From Amblyornis subalaris (Eukaryota > Chordata > Aves > Passeriformes > Ptilonorhynchidae): DNA of 64,000 nt. The stretch covers positions 327,081 to 391,080 of the forward strand of contig JACAXG010000256.1 in the NCBI GenBank assembly GCA_018881555.1, in the 5' to 3' direction. A program made the position numbers and the translations under genes. The notes under the pieces are model-generated. The model had not been told where the DNA came from and made no database searches. It was given only the letters and a program-made list of their open reading frames with translations. Numbering within the stretch: position 1 is the first letter of the stretch; the number at the start of each line of letters is the position of its first letter. Shown piece by piece: positions 40,401 through 49,790 of the stretch.

Positions 40401-41955
40401 ACAGTGTTTCTTTACTTTTAATGATCAGGCCTCAAAAGGCTTGGGTTTTTTTTCTGGTATATCCACAACTCGCACACACCAAAGGGCACAGACGCGTCAC
40501 TGTCCCATCCATCCTTCCTGTGATCCCGAACGATGCTGGAGTGACAGTCAGGTGGGTGCTGGAGTCCTGGCAGTAGCACTCACATTTTGTACCACAGCTC
40601 GGGTTCGTACATCATTCAAATCACTTTTTTAACAGGCCAGTTAGTGCATTATCAGTGTCTCAGTGATGGTTGTTGGCATGAGCAAGTGTTGAAAATAAAA
40701 ATACTTCAGGGAGTTGTTCAGGTGAGAGCAGGTGGTGTGAGCCCTGACTGTTGAATGAAGGGCAGCAATAAGCAGATGTTGTCCTCTAAAGCACCTGAAT
40801 GACATACCTTGTATCCAGATACTACGTCACACGCTTCAGCCAAAATTACTGACTTTTTCAGTAAATAAAGGGGTAGACATAAAATTATAGATTCTGTAAT
40901 TTTAATTTGTAGTCATCCACCTTCTAATGGAAATGAGTAGTACAATCAAAATCGGATAAATTTTTGCTCTCTGTAAGTTGCAATGTTGTGATTTGTGTTA
41001 GTAACGTGTGGATGCCTTAGATTCGGATTGCAAGATCAGGATGGGATAGTTTGCATTTAAAAGTTTGCAAACATGCAGGATTAATTTGCACACAGGTTGT
41101 AATGTTTGCTGTAAAAGTACAGGTGAGGTGAGCACCTCCACTGACATCAATTCTCCCATAGCGGAGAGAAGCTGCTGTGGCAACACAGCAGTGTGTGCGC
41201 AGCCAGAGCGGCAAGCGGTGTTGACATGCAGAATTTTTTAACAGCTGTAGCTGCATCCCTCTCTCTTTCTTTAGCTTACTGCCCTTTCATTTCCTTCTTG
41301 GTTTGTTTCTTTTCATTCCTGCCAGCCCAAAGACTGCATGTGAGAAGGTTATGGCATGACAGTCGATGATTCAGTGTGTCCTCCTGATTTATTGCACATT
41401 ACCAAACCCTGTTTGTAAATAGTTGCTCAGCTTACGGTCTGGGTTGGTAAGGTTGTGCTCAGTTGTTTTGGCTCGCAGCAGTCAGGATGCAGGGCTGGAG
41501 ACACAGACTCGGTGAATTCGCAAGGAGGAAAAGTATATTCTGCGCATTAGCTTGTTGTTCCCTGTGCTCCCACCCTTGCAGCCTCTGGGCTTGAGCTGGG
41601 CATCCCCATGAATGCAGGCAGGGGTAACTCCAGTAGCTGGAATTGGGACCTTTGGAGCCCCTGCCCTCTGAAGGAATTAAATCCCCACCTGAATTTAAAC
41701 CCCAGGGGGCAGAACAAGAGTGTGGTGTCAGAAAAAGTCCTCCAAATAGTTGGGCATGTGCTGATATTTAAGTGAGGCAGACTTCGTGCCCAGTGGGTCA
41801 GTAGCTTCCCTTTACCAAAGACGGAACTAGTGTCTTGCTTTAGTAAATCAAAATCTGTTAGCAGTTTCAATAACTGCAGCAATCATCATGTTGAATATAT
41901 TATAGAAAAATATTCATATTCATTAAATATAATTAATTTTAATGTTGTTTTTCAG
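37401..41955. other. Intron between the minisatellite and the zinc-knuckle exons
   Basis: No exon is recognised before 41956. A GC-rich, CpG-retaining patch at about 38230-38340 contains a GATA-type site (cagataaggaaat). About 39.4-39.7 kb and 41.5-41.7 kb are GC-richer with chance open frames. The remainder is AT-rich. Confidence 0.5.
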
Positions 41956-41999
41956 GAGAAATTGACGTGGACTGGTCCATCTCTCATAAAGACTTAGAG
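41956..41999 (+). CDS. ZCCHC7: ZCCHC7 coding exon, end of N-terminal region
   Basis: This 44-nt exon has an acceptor ending in tttttcag and a donor gtaaca. It begins with two bases of a split glycine codon and ends in phase 0. The peptide is GEIDVDWSISHKDLE, closely matching the WSISDKDIE segment that precedes the first zinc knuckle in mammalian ZCCHC7. The last Glu joins AQIS in the next exon, reproducing the family's E-A-Q-I junction. The segment is acidic and without a metal-binding motif, consistent with the end of the acidic N-terminal domain. The next exon is 1.2 kb away; the preceding probable exon is 38.7 kb upstream. Confidence 0.9.
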
Positions 42000-43163
42000 G
42001 TAACAGAGACAACCAAATTTTTCCATAATTCTTTATTTTGACAGTTATTAACAAGCTGAACAGAATAAATGGGGTTGAAAAAACCATCTGTGGTGTTTGT
42101 GTGGGACTGTTAGCAGTGTCATCCCACAGGAGAAAGGAGTTCCTGAGCTGGGGCTGGCACTGAGGCGAGAAGGGAGGGGCATGCCAGGAGCTGCAGTGCC
42201 TCCATAGACTCTGCAAGGAGGACATCGCCTCTTCCTTGCTGGTCTCTTTGGAGCCCCAGAGCTGTTTCACAGCAGCCTGGTCCCATTCCCAGGCAGCCCT
42301 GGGAGCCAGCGGTGCGTGGTGCCTTCTAGGGCTCAGCGCAGGGGCGGGCGTGGGGAGGCTGCAGCCCAGACTTCCCACGCAAGGTACCAGAGCATCCAGG
42401 AGGAGTGAGCTTCAGCTACTGGGTCGAACCCCTTCCCTTTTTCTTTCTAGTGTCCAGTAAAGCTGATGCAAGCAAGTGACATTAACAAATTCTTTCCCTG
42501 AAGAGAAATGGTGTATTTGTACCTCTCATGTTCACTCATCCAAAATTTCATTCACGTTTTTTAAAACTTGCGATGTTTACTAGGCAATGACATTTGTAGA
42601 TTGGATTTTCAATTCTGGCTGCCTACACAGAAAGTATATGTGAGGCCACTGGGAGAGAGACGGTTGTTTCCAGCTTCTCTTTTTTTTTTCTTCTTTTTTT
42701 CCTTTTTAAATCTTTCTTTACAATTGCAAATTGCAGATTTGGTCCAGGCTTGTATGGCATTGTACTTTGTCCAAGCAGTTTCCCTTAACGTGTGCGAGGG
42801 AACATGTAACTTGCATATGCAATTAATGTTAGTTGTATTTGTGTTCTGGGGAAAATTCCAGTTTGTCATGACATAGCACAGGGAGTAGAAGTCTCTTGGC
42901 TAATTGAGGGAGAGCTTCACAACTGCAGTTTTAAATAGCAAAAAAGAATGTCCTAAAGTGGAAGGTTGAATGAGAACTTTTCTTCCAGACAATGCAACTT
43001 TCTCTGTAACAGAATTACCACTTCCAAACCTGGATGTGTAAATTGTACATGTGAAACATTAGATTTCTGCTTGATCGCTGCCAGAAGTGACCTTTACAAT
43101 TCCCGGTTCCCAAACTATAGAATCTCAAGTGGTAAATGCATTTCTCTCCCTGTGTTTCACCAG
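42000..43163 (+). other. ZCCHC7: ZCCHC7 intron (1,164 bp)
   Basis: Bounded by the donor gtaaca and an acceptor ending in caccag. It has a GC-rich interval at 42.1-42.4 kb and a T-rich tract at about 42680-42707. No other feature is recognised. Confidence 0.85.
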
Positions 43164-43289
43164 GCACAGATCTCCAACTATGCTGGCGTGAGGCACAGCA
43201 GCATGCGGTACTACACAGCTGACAAAAATGTTACCTGTCGGAACTGCGACAGACCAGGGCATTTGTCCAAGAACTGTCCCACTCCAAAG
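43164..43289 (+). CDS. ZCCHC7: ZCCHC7 coding exon with zinc knuckle 1
   Basis: The exon is 126 nt, exactly 42 codons, phase 0 at both ends. The acceptor ends in gtttcaccag and the donor is gtaaat. It encodes [20 protein letters not shown], then the knuckle [14 protein letters not shown], a perfect CX2CX4HX4C with the usual Gly before His, then PTPK. Mammalian ZCCHC7 has the same order: a linker with an RYY(S/T)A segment, knuckle 1, then a basic Pro-rich junction. Knuckles of this type bind single-stranded RNA through zinc. The open frame visible upstream (from about 42966) runs through intron and is not coding. Identity is near certain. Confidence 0.96.
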
Positions 43290-43512
43290 GTAAATGCAAC
43301 ACTTAAATCACTTGTACATGCAGCTGTTTTCCTAATATCCCCTTGTGCTTGCCATTAGTAGCGTTGTTTCAGTGGTTTATCCTTTCCTTGAAGCATTGCT
43401 CTGAGTTGCAGGATAGCTTGCACAAAGTCAGTTTACTGCGTAAAATTATCCCTCTGTTTGGGAACGTCATTGCTTTTATCATTTTTATAAAAGAAAAAAT
43501 ATGCAGAATTAT

Positions 43513-43615
43513 ATCATATAGAATCATATTGAATGGTTTCGGTTGGAAGAGACCTTAAAGCTTAATTCGTTCCACCCCCCTGCCGTGGGCAGGGACAACT
43601 TCCACTAAACCATGT
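43513..43615 (-). mobile_element. CR1 LINE 3' terminal scrap, minus strand
   Basis: On the + strand the piece begins atcatatagaatcatattga, followed by atggtttcggttggaagaga and ccttaaagcttaattcgttc, the reverse complement of the CR1 3' terminus. It ends with gggacaacttccactaaacc. Only the last ~100 bp of the element is present. Confidence 0.85.
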
Positions 43616-44314
43616 AGCTATAAACTGAGCAAGAAAAAGAGTCAAGTGCCATACAGAAACATCTTTTTTTTCATATTGTAAAGCAGTTTGAAGTTGTAAA
43701 ATATTTTTCAATTGTATTTTCAACAAAGAGAATCTAAGGAATCAAAAATACAGCCTTGGTAAATAAGTGAAAGCAGATATCTGTCTAATGAACCATGATA
43801 TGAATAGTGTTAAAAACAGTGGACAAGACAAAACTGCAGGTAACTTTAAGCAGCTCAGACACATGCCATAGATTCTGAAAGTCTGTCCTGTGATTAGAGG
43901 TTTAAAAGTCAGTTACTACGCTGTCAAGAAATGGGGGACGTTGCATGACAGCCTGGATTTACCAACCCTCACAACAGAACCTGTAGAACCCTCGGTCCTC
44001 AGGGCTGTTACCCCTGAGGGCACTCAGAATGACCACATTCCAGGCAGCCCTCAGAGGGGAATACACTCACTCACTGGGAAAATTTGCTTTACAGAGATAC
44101 AAGTTTGGCCTCAGAATAGTTTTCTGCATGTTATATTTGTCACTCCAAATGCTGAATTGTGTGAGTCATGAGGCTGTGTCAGGTGAGTCTGGATGGCAGC
44201 CGAGTGCCCACTCAGCTGACCCTTACACACCCCTGTGTGGGAGTGGGAGAACTGGAAGGGCAACAGCTAGAAAATCTCATGGATTGAGGTAAATACAGTG
44301 TAATAAGTGAAGAA

Positions 44315-44410
44315 AAATCCCCCAGGGGTGCAAAATCCTCTAAGATCATCAAGTCCCATGGTTCCCCTGCCGAGCCCACCACTAAGCCATATCCCCAGGC
44401 ACGACAATTA
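44315..44410 (-). mobile_element. Probable CR1 scrap, minus strand
   Basis: The segment ctctaagatcatcaagtccc followed by cccaccactaagccatatcc resembles the reverse complement of a CR1 3' region. It is short and divergent, so the assignment is tentative. Confidence 0.6.
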
Positions 44411-44698
44411 CTATTACGTTAACTCAGCAGAGACCACTGGCACCAGGCATTGAACAAGTGCTGATGAGGCAAGGTCCAAATCAGGAAGGCAGGCAGCCTG
44501 TGGAGTCACAACTTTGAGTTTTACTCTGTTCATACTCTTCCTCCACTTTGATTCCTTGATGAAACACATTTCCTAGTAAACAATAGGCACTTGAGAAACC
44601 ACTAGAGGTGGTTTCTTCTTCCTTTCCTCTTTCAATTCTTTTGTTTTAATCTATTGAAACATTGTCACTTAACATGATTCTATTTTGTTTCTCCATAG

Positions 44699-44869
44699 AA
44701 AGTTCCCCCTTGTTGTCTGTGTGCAGGAAGAGACCATCTACAGCACAGCTGCCCAGCACGTTTCTGTCTGAACTGCTGTTTGCCCGGGCACTATTTCAGG
44801 GAATGCCTAGAGAGAGCCTATTGGAACAAACACTGCAACCGCTGTGACATGAAGGGCCACTATGCTGAT
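44699..44869 (+). CDS. ZCCHC7: ZCCHC7 coding exon with zinc knuckles 2, 3 and most of 4
   Basis: This 171-nt exon (57 codons, phase 0 at both ends) has an acceptor ending in tttctccatag and a strong donor gtgagt. Three CCHC units follow in order: [14 protein letters not shown] (knuckle 2, using the first and third Cys), [14 protein letters not shown] (knuckle 3) and [12 protein letters not shown], which lacks its last Cys. That Cys is supplied by the second codon of the exon at 52739, so the intron splits knuckle 4. Between knuckles 3 and 4 is the linker LERAYWNKH, matching the family's H-S-W-D-K-Q position. Knuckle 3 is canonical here, whereas in the human protein as I recall it this unit is degenerate. 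The open frame continuing past 44869 is intronic. Confidence 0.96.
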
Positions 44870-46189
44870 GTGAGTATGGCCCGTGGCACAGAGACCGGGC
44901 ATCATTTGTTTTGTGTCTGTCAAAAACTGAATTTACAATGGCCACAATCTCACCATATGTCTTTGATTTTACATAGTGCCTATTTGTATAAGCATATGAA
45001 AATGTTGTGGTTAATTGTTACTATACACTGTCATGGCTTGCATGGAAAATGGTTCAAAGAAAACAAACCAGAGCATTGTCAACACTTGGTCTTTAGTTTG
45101 GTTCAGTTTAGTTGTGGTGGACAAAAATGTCCTCGTTTCTGTGGAAGGAAAGGCATAGGGAAGTTGAAATCAGGTGATGTAGTATCTGCAAGTGTGCCAG
45201 AAAGAGGTAAAGAGTAACTCTGATGCGTCAAGAGTTCCAGATCTATGGTTTTTTCACTATGATCAGATATTAATGGGTGAAAATATTATTAGAGAGAACT
45301 AGTTTGAAGGCTTTGGTTTTGATATGATCTACTAAAGTAAGACATAGAAGAAAATGAAAGAGAGATTAAACATATTTGTCTCTTTTTTTCATCTTGTATG
45401 ATACTACTATGGTTTTATATGCCCCCAAAATTCTGTCGTATATGCAGCACTGAACCTTTTATGATACTTTTGTCTTGAATTAGACACAAGAAGGTGAGGG
45501 TAAAAGGCAAGCTGTGGTAACATCAGCATATATTCACACTTAATGTTCTATCTATAGATATGGCCTATATGTTTGTCTTCCAAATACACCTGTGTGATTC
45601 CCTAAACATTGAGGTTTTTTAATTCAGAAATATTTGGATCTCTTTCTAAATGTCTCCTTCCCCCCTTTATTTCTTCTGTTTGGTCAAAAAGCATGTTACA
45701 TGCGCAGCACAGACAGTGGTACATGGGATGTACACAGATGGATACACGGTGCAAAGGACAACCCACATATTTGGGAGTTTGCTGTTTTTTACAATATTTG
45801 AATGTGTTCTAGATGTGCTTTTGCTTATAGCTAATGTGCACACAATGCCTTTAAAAAATGTGAACTGTGCATTTCCGCACCCCCATTCCAGTAGGGAGTG
45901 AGATGAAACTGTAATCTGAAGCATCTCTTCTTTGCCACCTTTTCTCTTTTACACATTTTATGACACCAGTTCTCATGAACTGATGTTCTTTTCTGTAAAG
46001 AATCATGAGTGCTCTATCATCCAAACATTTAAATCCTACCTGAGCTGTGCAGGTTATCAGGAGCATCACAGCATGTATTCTTTCTGCTCATTTAGGTCCA
46101 CCTTAAATAAGAAAGGTTTTCCTTTGAATATTTGGGCAGCTCTCATGTGCTCTTGCATGGCAGATGTGAGGCTGCTTGCGTGGTGAATG

Positions 46190-46839
46190 CTGGAGTGTCA
46201 GAGCAGGAGCTCACCCTGCCCAGGGATGGCATGGCAGAGCAAAGGGAAAGAAATCAAAACCAACAGTAAATCTTTCCTGACATCAGAGCAACAGGCCTGT
46301 GCAGCCAACAGGTGATGAAGACATGAAGGGAACACTTGGACAGGACAAGGTTGCTGCTGATGGCCTAAAGGTATTTTTTTGCGTCTGGGATGATCATAGT
46401 GGAAGAAAACAGGGATGTTTCCATGCCAAAACCTTACTTTGTGGAGGGAATCAGCAGAGAATTTGTCAAATTGAAGAGAATGTGAGGGTTACTACCAACC
46501 TATGAGTGCTAACCTATTATGAAAACTGGATAAGGATTGCCCAAAAGCTGCAGAGGAACGTGAAGGTGAAATGGCCCAGCTGGTGATGGCAGTGGGACAC
46601 CTTGTGCTTGGTGCCTGAGTGGTAACTGAGTGGCTAACGCAAGGACAGCGTGTGAGAGGTGTCCCAGGGAGAGATGGGGGTCCTGGACTGCCAGCCACAT
46701 GCGTGCACCAAGCCAGTGGGCAGGAACCACGGTCATGGCATGTTGGAATGGATGTATAAATATAATATACATGGGGCGAATCAAGCCTGCTTTTGTAAAG
46801 GAAATCCCACTTCTCAGGGACCTCTGGGCTTCTTCAAAG
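46190..46839. other. Possible old unclassified repeat
   Basis: This moderately GC-balanced stretch directly precedes the LINE relic and may be an older part of the same or another element. I could not match it to a family, and no open frame has recognisable content. Confidence 0.3.
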
Positions 46840-47330
46840 GAGTAGGTTGACAAGCATGTGTGTAAACACGATCCAGTTGACATAGTCTACAAATTCCAAA
46901 AGACGTTTTACAAAGTTCCTGACCAAAAGCTTTTAAGGAAACTAAACAAGCACGGAGTAAGAGGATAAAGGTGGGATATGCTAGTGTGACATGGAAAAGG
47001 GTGAACAATGGGGTGACAAGATTTGCTGAGAAGACTGAATTACTTAGAGAGTCAGTGCTGTGAGCTAGCTGTGCAGAACTGCCCAAGGACTGTAAGAATC
47101 AGAGGGAGAACACAATAAAATCGCAATTGAACTTGAGTGGCAATAAATGTAAAGTAAAATGATCCCACCTTGGCGTATGGAATAACAGGTTCTGAGCATT
47201 ACTGTTCAGGACTCAAATTATAGTTATGAGATATGATTCCACAAAAAATCAGTTTAGTCTTCACAAGCTGTAAAAAAAAAATGCTGGTGAACTATTAGGA
47301 ATCATCAGGAGAGCAGGAACACCTGGGCAT
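46840..47330 (+). mobile_element. Degenerate CR1/L3-type LINE relic with reverse-transcriptase remnant
   Basis: From 46870 the + strand reads DPVDIVYKFQKTFYKVPDQK followed by LLRKLNKHGV, matching the hallmark VDVVYLDFQKAFDKVPHQRL-type block of CR1/L2/L3 reverse transcriptases. One codon is missing and the catalytic Asp of the LDF motif is gone. Further on, acacaataaaatcgcaattg and ggcaataaatgtaaagtaaa match the usual tgggcaataaaatggcag and aaatgcaaagtaatgcac portion of older CR1/L3 elements. Many stops and frameshifts make it an inactive, ancient copy. Confidence 0.8.
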
Positions 47331-47635
47331 AACTTTGGTTCCTGTCTTCTGTATCCCTCAGCATGGCCACAAGTCCTCAGCCTGGAGGGGAGGTGACAGA
47401 GAGAAGGGTCTATAAAGAACTTCAGAATCATCTGTGATGCAACGCAGTGGTCAGGGATCAGTTGTTCATCATTTCTTCCACGACACCTGATGAAGGTAGT
47501 AGAAGCCAGGTTGAGAAGAGACAGGGGGAGGTGACTGTCTGTGCAGTCAGCAGTAGACCTGGAAGCTCCTCACTGAGGAATGCAGATCTGTCCTGCTTCC
47601 AGAGGAAATGGGAGCAGTTCGTGGAAGAGAAATCA

Positions 47636-47915
47636 CAGAATCCTACAACACCAGGTTGGAAGGGACTTCATGAGTCATCTAGTCCAACATTTCTTGGCAA
47701 GGCATTGTCTACACAGGACAGCCCAAGATGGTCTCCAGCCAAATCCTAAGAGCATCCAATGCTGGGGAATCTCGCACTTCCGTCAGGAGATGATTGTTGT
47801 CATTGTGAAAAGTTTTCTCCTGTGTCCAACTGAAATCTCCCCAGGAGTAACTTGTAGCTATCACCCCTTGTCTTTCCCATGTGACTCCTTGTAAAAAAGG
47901 GAATGCCCATCTTCT
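47636..47915 (-). mobile_element. CR1 LINE 3' fragment (CR1-Y-like), minus strand
   Basis: The + strand reads as the reverse complement of a CR1 3' end: aatcctacaacaccaggttg, gaagggacttcatgagtcat, then gagcatccaatgctggggaa, caggagtaacttgtagctat and gtgactccttgtaaaaaagg. The arrangement resembles the older CR1-Y type. It is non-coding and 5'-truncated. Confidence 0.87.
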
Positions 47916-49035
47916 TGTTGTTAAACATATGTTATCAAATGCTTTGCATGCTCAAAAGAAGTTGTAATTAGTCTGTCAGAGTAACTTTCTACTTTTGTCT
48001 AGAAGTGGGTGTGAGGCAGCTCAAGGTGCTTGACCTGGTTTGGTTAGGAAACATTCAAAGTTATTTAAAACATTTTGGTGTCATACATTTATGATCTGTT
48101 AGATCGGTCTCTTTCCCTGAGACAGCGCTGAGAACATAGAGAGTCCTCTTAGCTGGAGATGTGTTGGAAGCAGCCCAGCCTTGTGTGGTTTCCGTGGGAG
48201 GGTCAGCAGAGGAGCCGTGTTTGGCCAGTTCAGTGGCAGTTAGGTGGATGTCATGAGCCTTGTGGTCGGTGTACAGCCTCACCTGCCAGCAGCATGAGTG
48301 GCAGGAGGACTCCATGAACAGGACGGTGTAGCAGGGAGCAGGCAGAGGGGGCAATGTCTCCCTGTGTACCTGGAAAAAACCAGCATGCAGGTGCTCAGTG
48401 AGCTGGATGGGCTCGCCCAGGAGCTGGCAGGCAGCAGTGCCCAGATGCTCGGCACCCTGCAGCCACACTGTGCCTGGTGGCCCCATCCAAATGCTCAAAG
48501 ACCCTGTTGGCAGTGCTCCTTCCCAAATACCAGCCAGGTGCCTTGGCTGGCATCTTCTCCGCATGTTCTTACAACTTTTCTGGATGTGCAAACCACCATT
48601 GGCCTCTTCTCTCCTGGGAGGTTCCTTCTGCCTCTGTTGTTTTTGGTATACCGCTGTGGGCTGGGATGGAGCTGGAGGCACAGGGGTGGGGCCGCAGGGG
48701 CCGCTGGTGTCCATGTGACCAATTGGCCGATTCCCACTGGGCAGAGAGCATGGTGTTTGCCCTTTCTCTGTAGTTCCCCAGTGTCCTTCCCCACCCTTCA
48801 CGCCTCCGGTGTGTCCACCTGCACCCGAGGGTGAGCGTAAGGCCATGTTACCAATGGGCAGGTGGACACCGGCAGTTGACCAGCTCTGCCCGCCCGGCAC
48901 CAGCGGCCGTCTGCGCTGGCAGCGTGGGGAGAGGTCTCGACATCTGCTTGTGCAGGAGTGGTTTTGAAGGGAAGCATTGTGTGTTTTCTGCGGCAGTTCC
49001 CATGCGGAGGTGATGAAAAGTGTGTGTTTTGGCAA

Positions 49036-49790
49036 ATCTTTTGTTTTATTGTGGTGGCTTGCGGCGGGGCAGCTCCGAGCAGCCGCCGCCGCTTTGACAA
49101 AGCACCAGAGGATTCTGTTAAAAAGTTGTGTTTAGTAATTGTAGTCGTCGTGTCAGACCATAACTGACTCGGAGCTGAAGGATTTTTGCGAGATGAGTAG
49201 CTATGCCAGCAGGGACCCAAGTCTCCTGGGCCAGCCGCGCTCTCATTAAGATTTGCCGCTAGCCGTGGCGGTGTTCGGCAAGTATGTGACGTGCATGCTG
49301 TTATTGTATGCTTGGCTTGTCAGCCTGCAGCTTTCTGACACTCACTTATGTCACTCTTTATTCAGAGACGAAGAAGCTTTTGATAATTTGACAAGACAAG
49401 CTCTTAAACGATCTAGGTCATGGCCTTCACTGTCTGTGATTGTGAACATATTTCCTGAAAGCCCTGTCACTCATCACAGCTACATTTTCTCCCGGGGAGC
49501 CGCGGGCCCGTCCCGGTCTCCTGTCAGCGCGTGCATTTTGGTTATTCATACGCCAAATACAGTAGTGGGGTTTTTCCTTGCCTTTCGCCGGCGCTCGCAT
49601 GTTAGCGGGGCTAATCCGCTCCCCCGCGCCGCGCGCCCCGCAGCGCCGCCGTCGAGGGCCCTCTCGGCGCGAGGCAGACGACCGGCCGAGGGGAGCGGAA
49701 AGGAGGAAAGGCCGCTTAGTGCCGGTTTTGTGTTTGCTCATTGTTGTGGAAATATGAGAACTGGTGGCAAGGGCCTCGTCTATTGAGCTC
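49036..49790. promoter_or_regulatory. CpG-rich intronic block, candidate regulatory element
   Basis: A CpG-dense core at about 49490-49710 includes runs such as cccccgcgccgcgcgccccg. It is flanked on the left (49040-49460) by sequence of balanced composition with retained CpGs, such as tagtcgtcgtgtcagac. This contrasts with the AT-rich intron on either side. The look is that of a conserved enhancer or an intragenic CpG island with possible promoter activity. No known gene start is recognised. Conservation could not be tested. Confidence 0.5.

Larger units (their letters stand above)
43290..44698 (+). other. ZCCHC7: ZCCHC7 intron (1,409 bp) with two CR1 scraps
   Basis: Bounded by the donor gtaaat and an acceptor ending in ccatag. 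It holds two short minus-strand CR1 pieces, listed separately, and nothing else recognisable. Confidence 0.85.

Noticed and set aside
42966..43358. 130-codon open frame taken as a whole as coding
   Set aside because: Only 43164-43289 is exonic; splice sites and the zinc-knuckle alignment show the flanks are intron.
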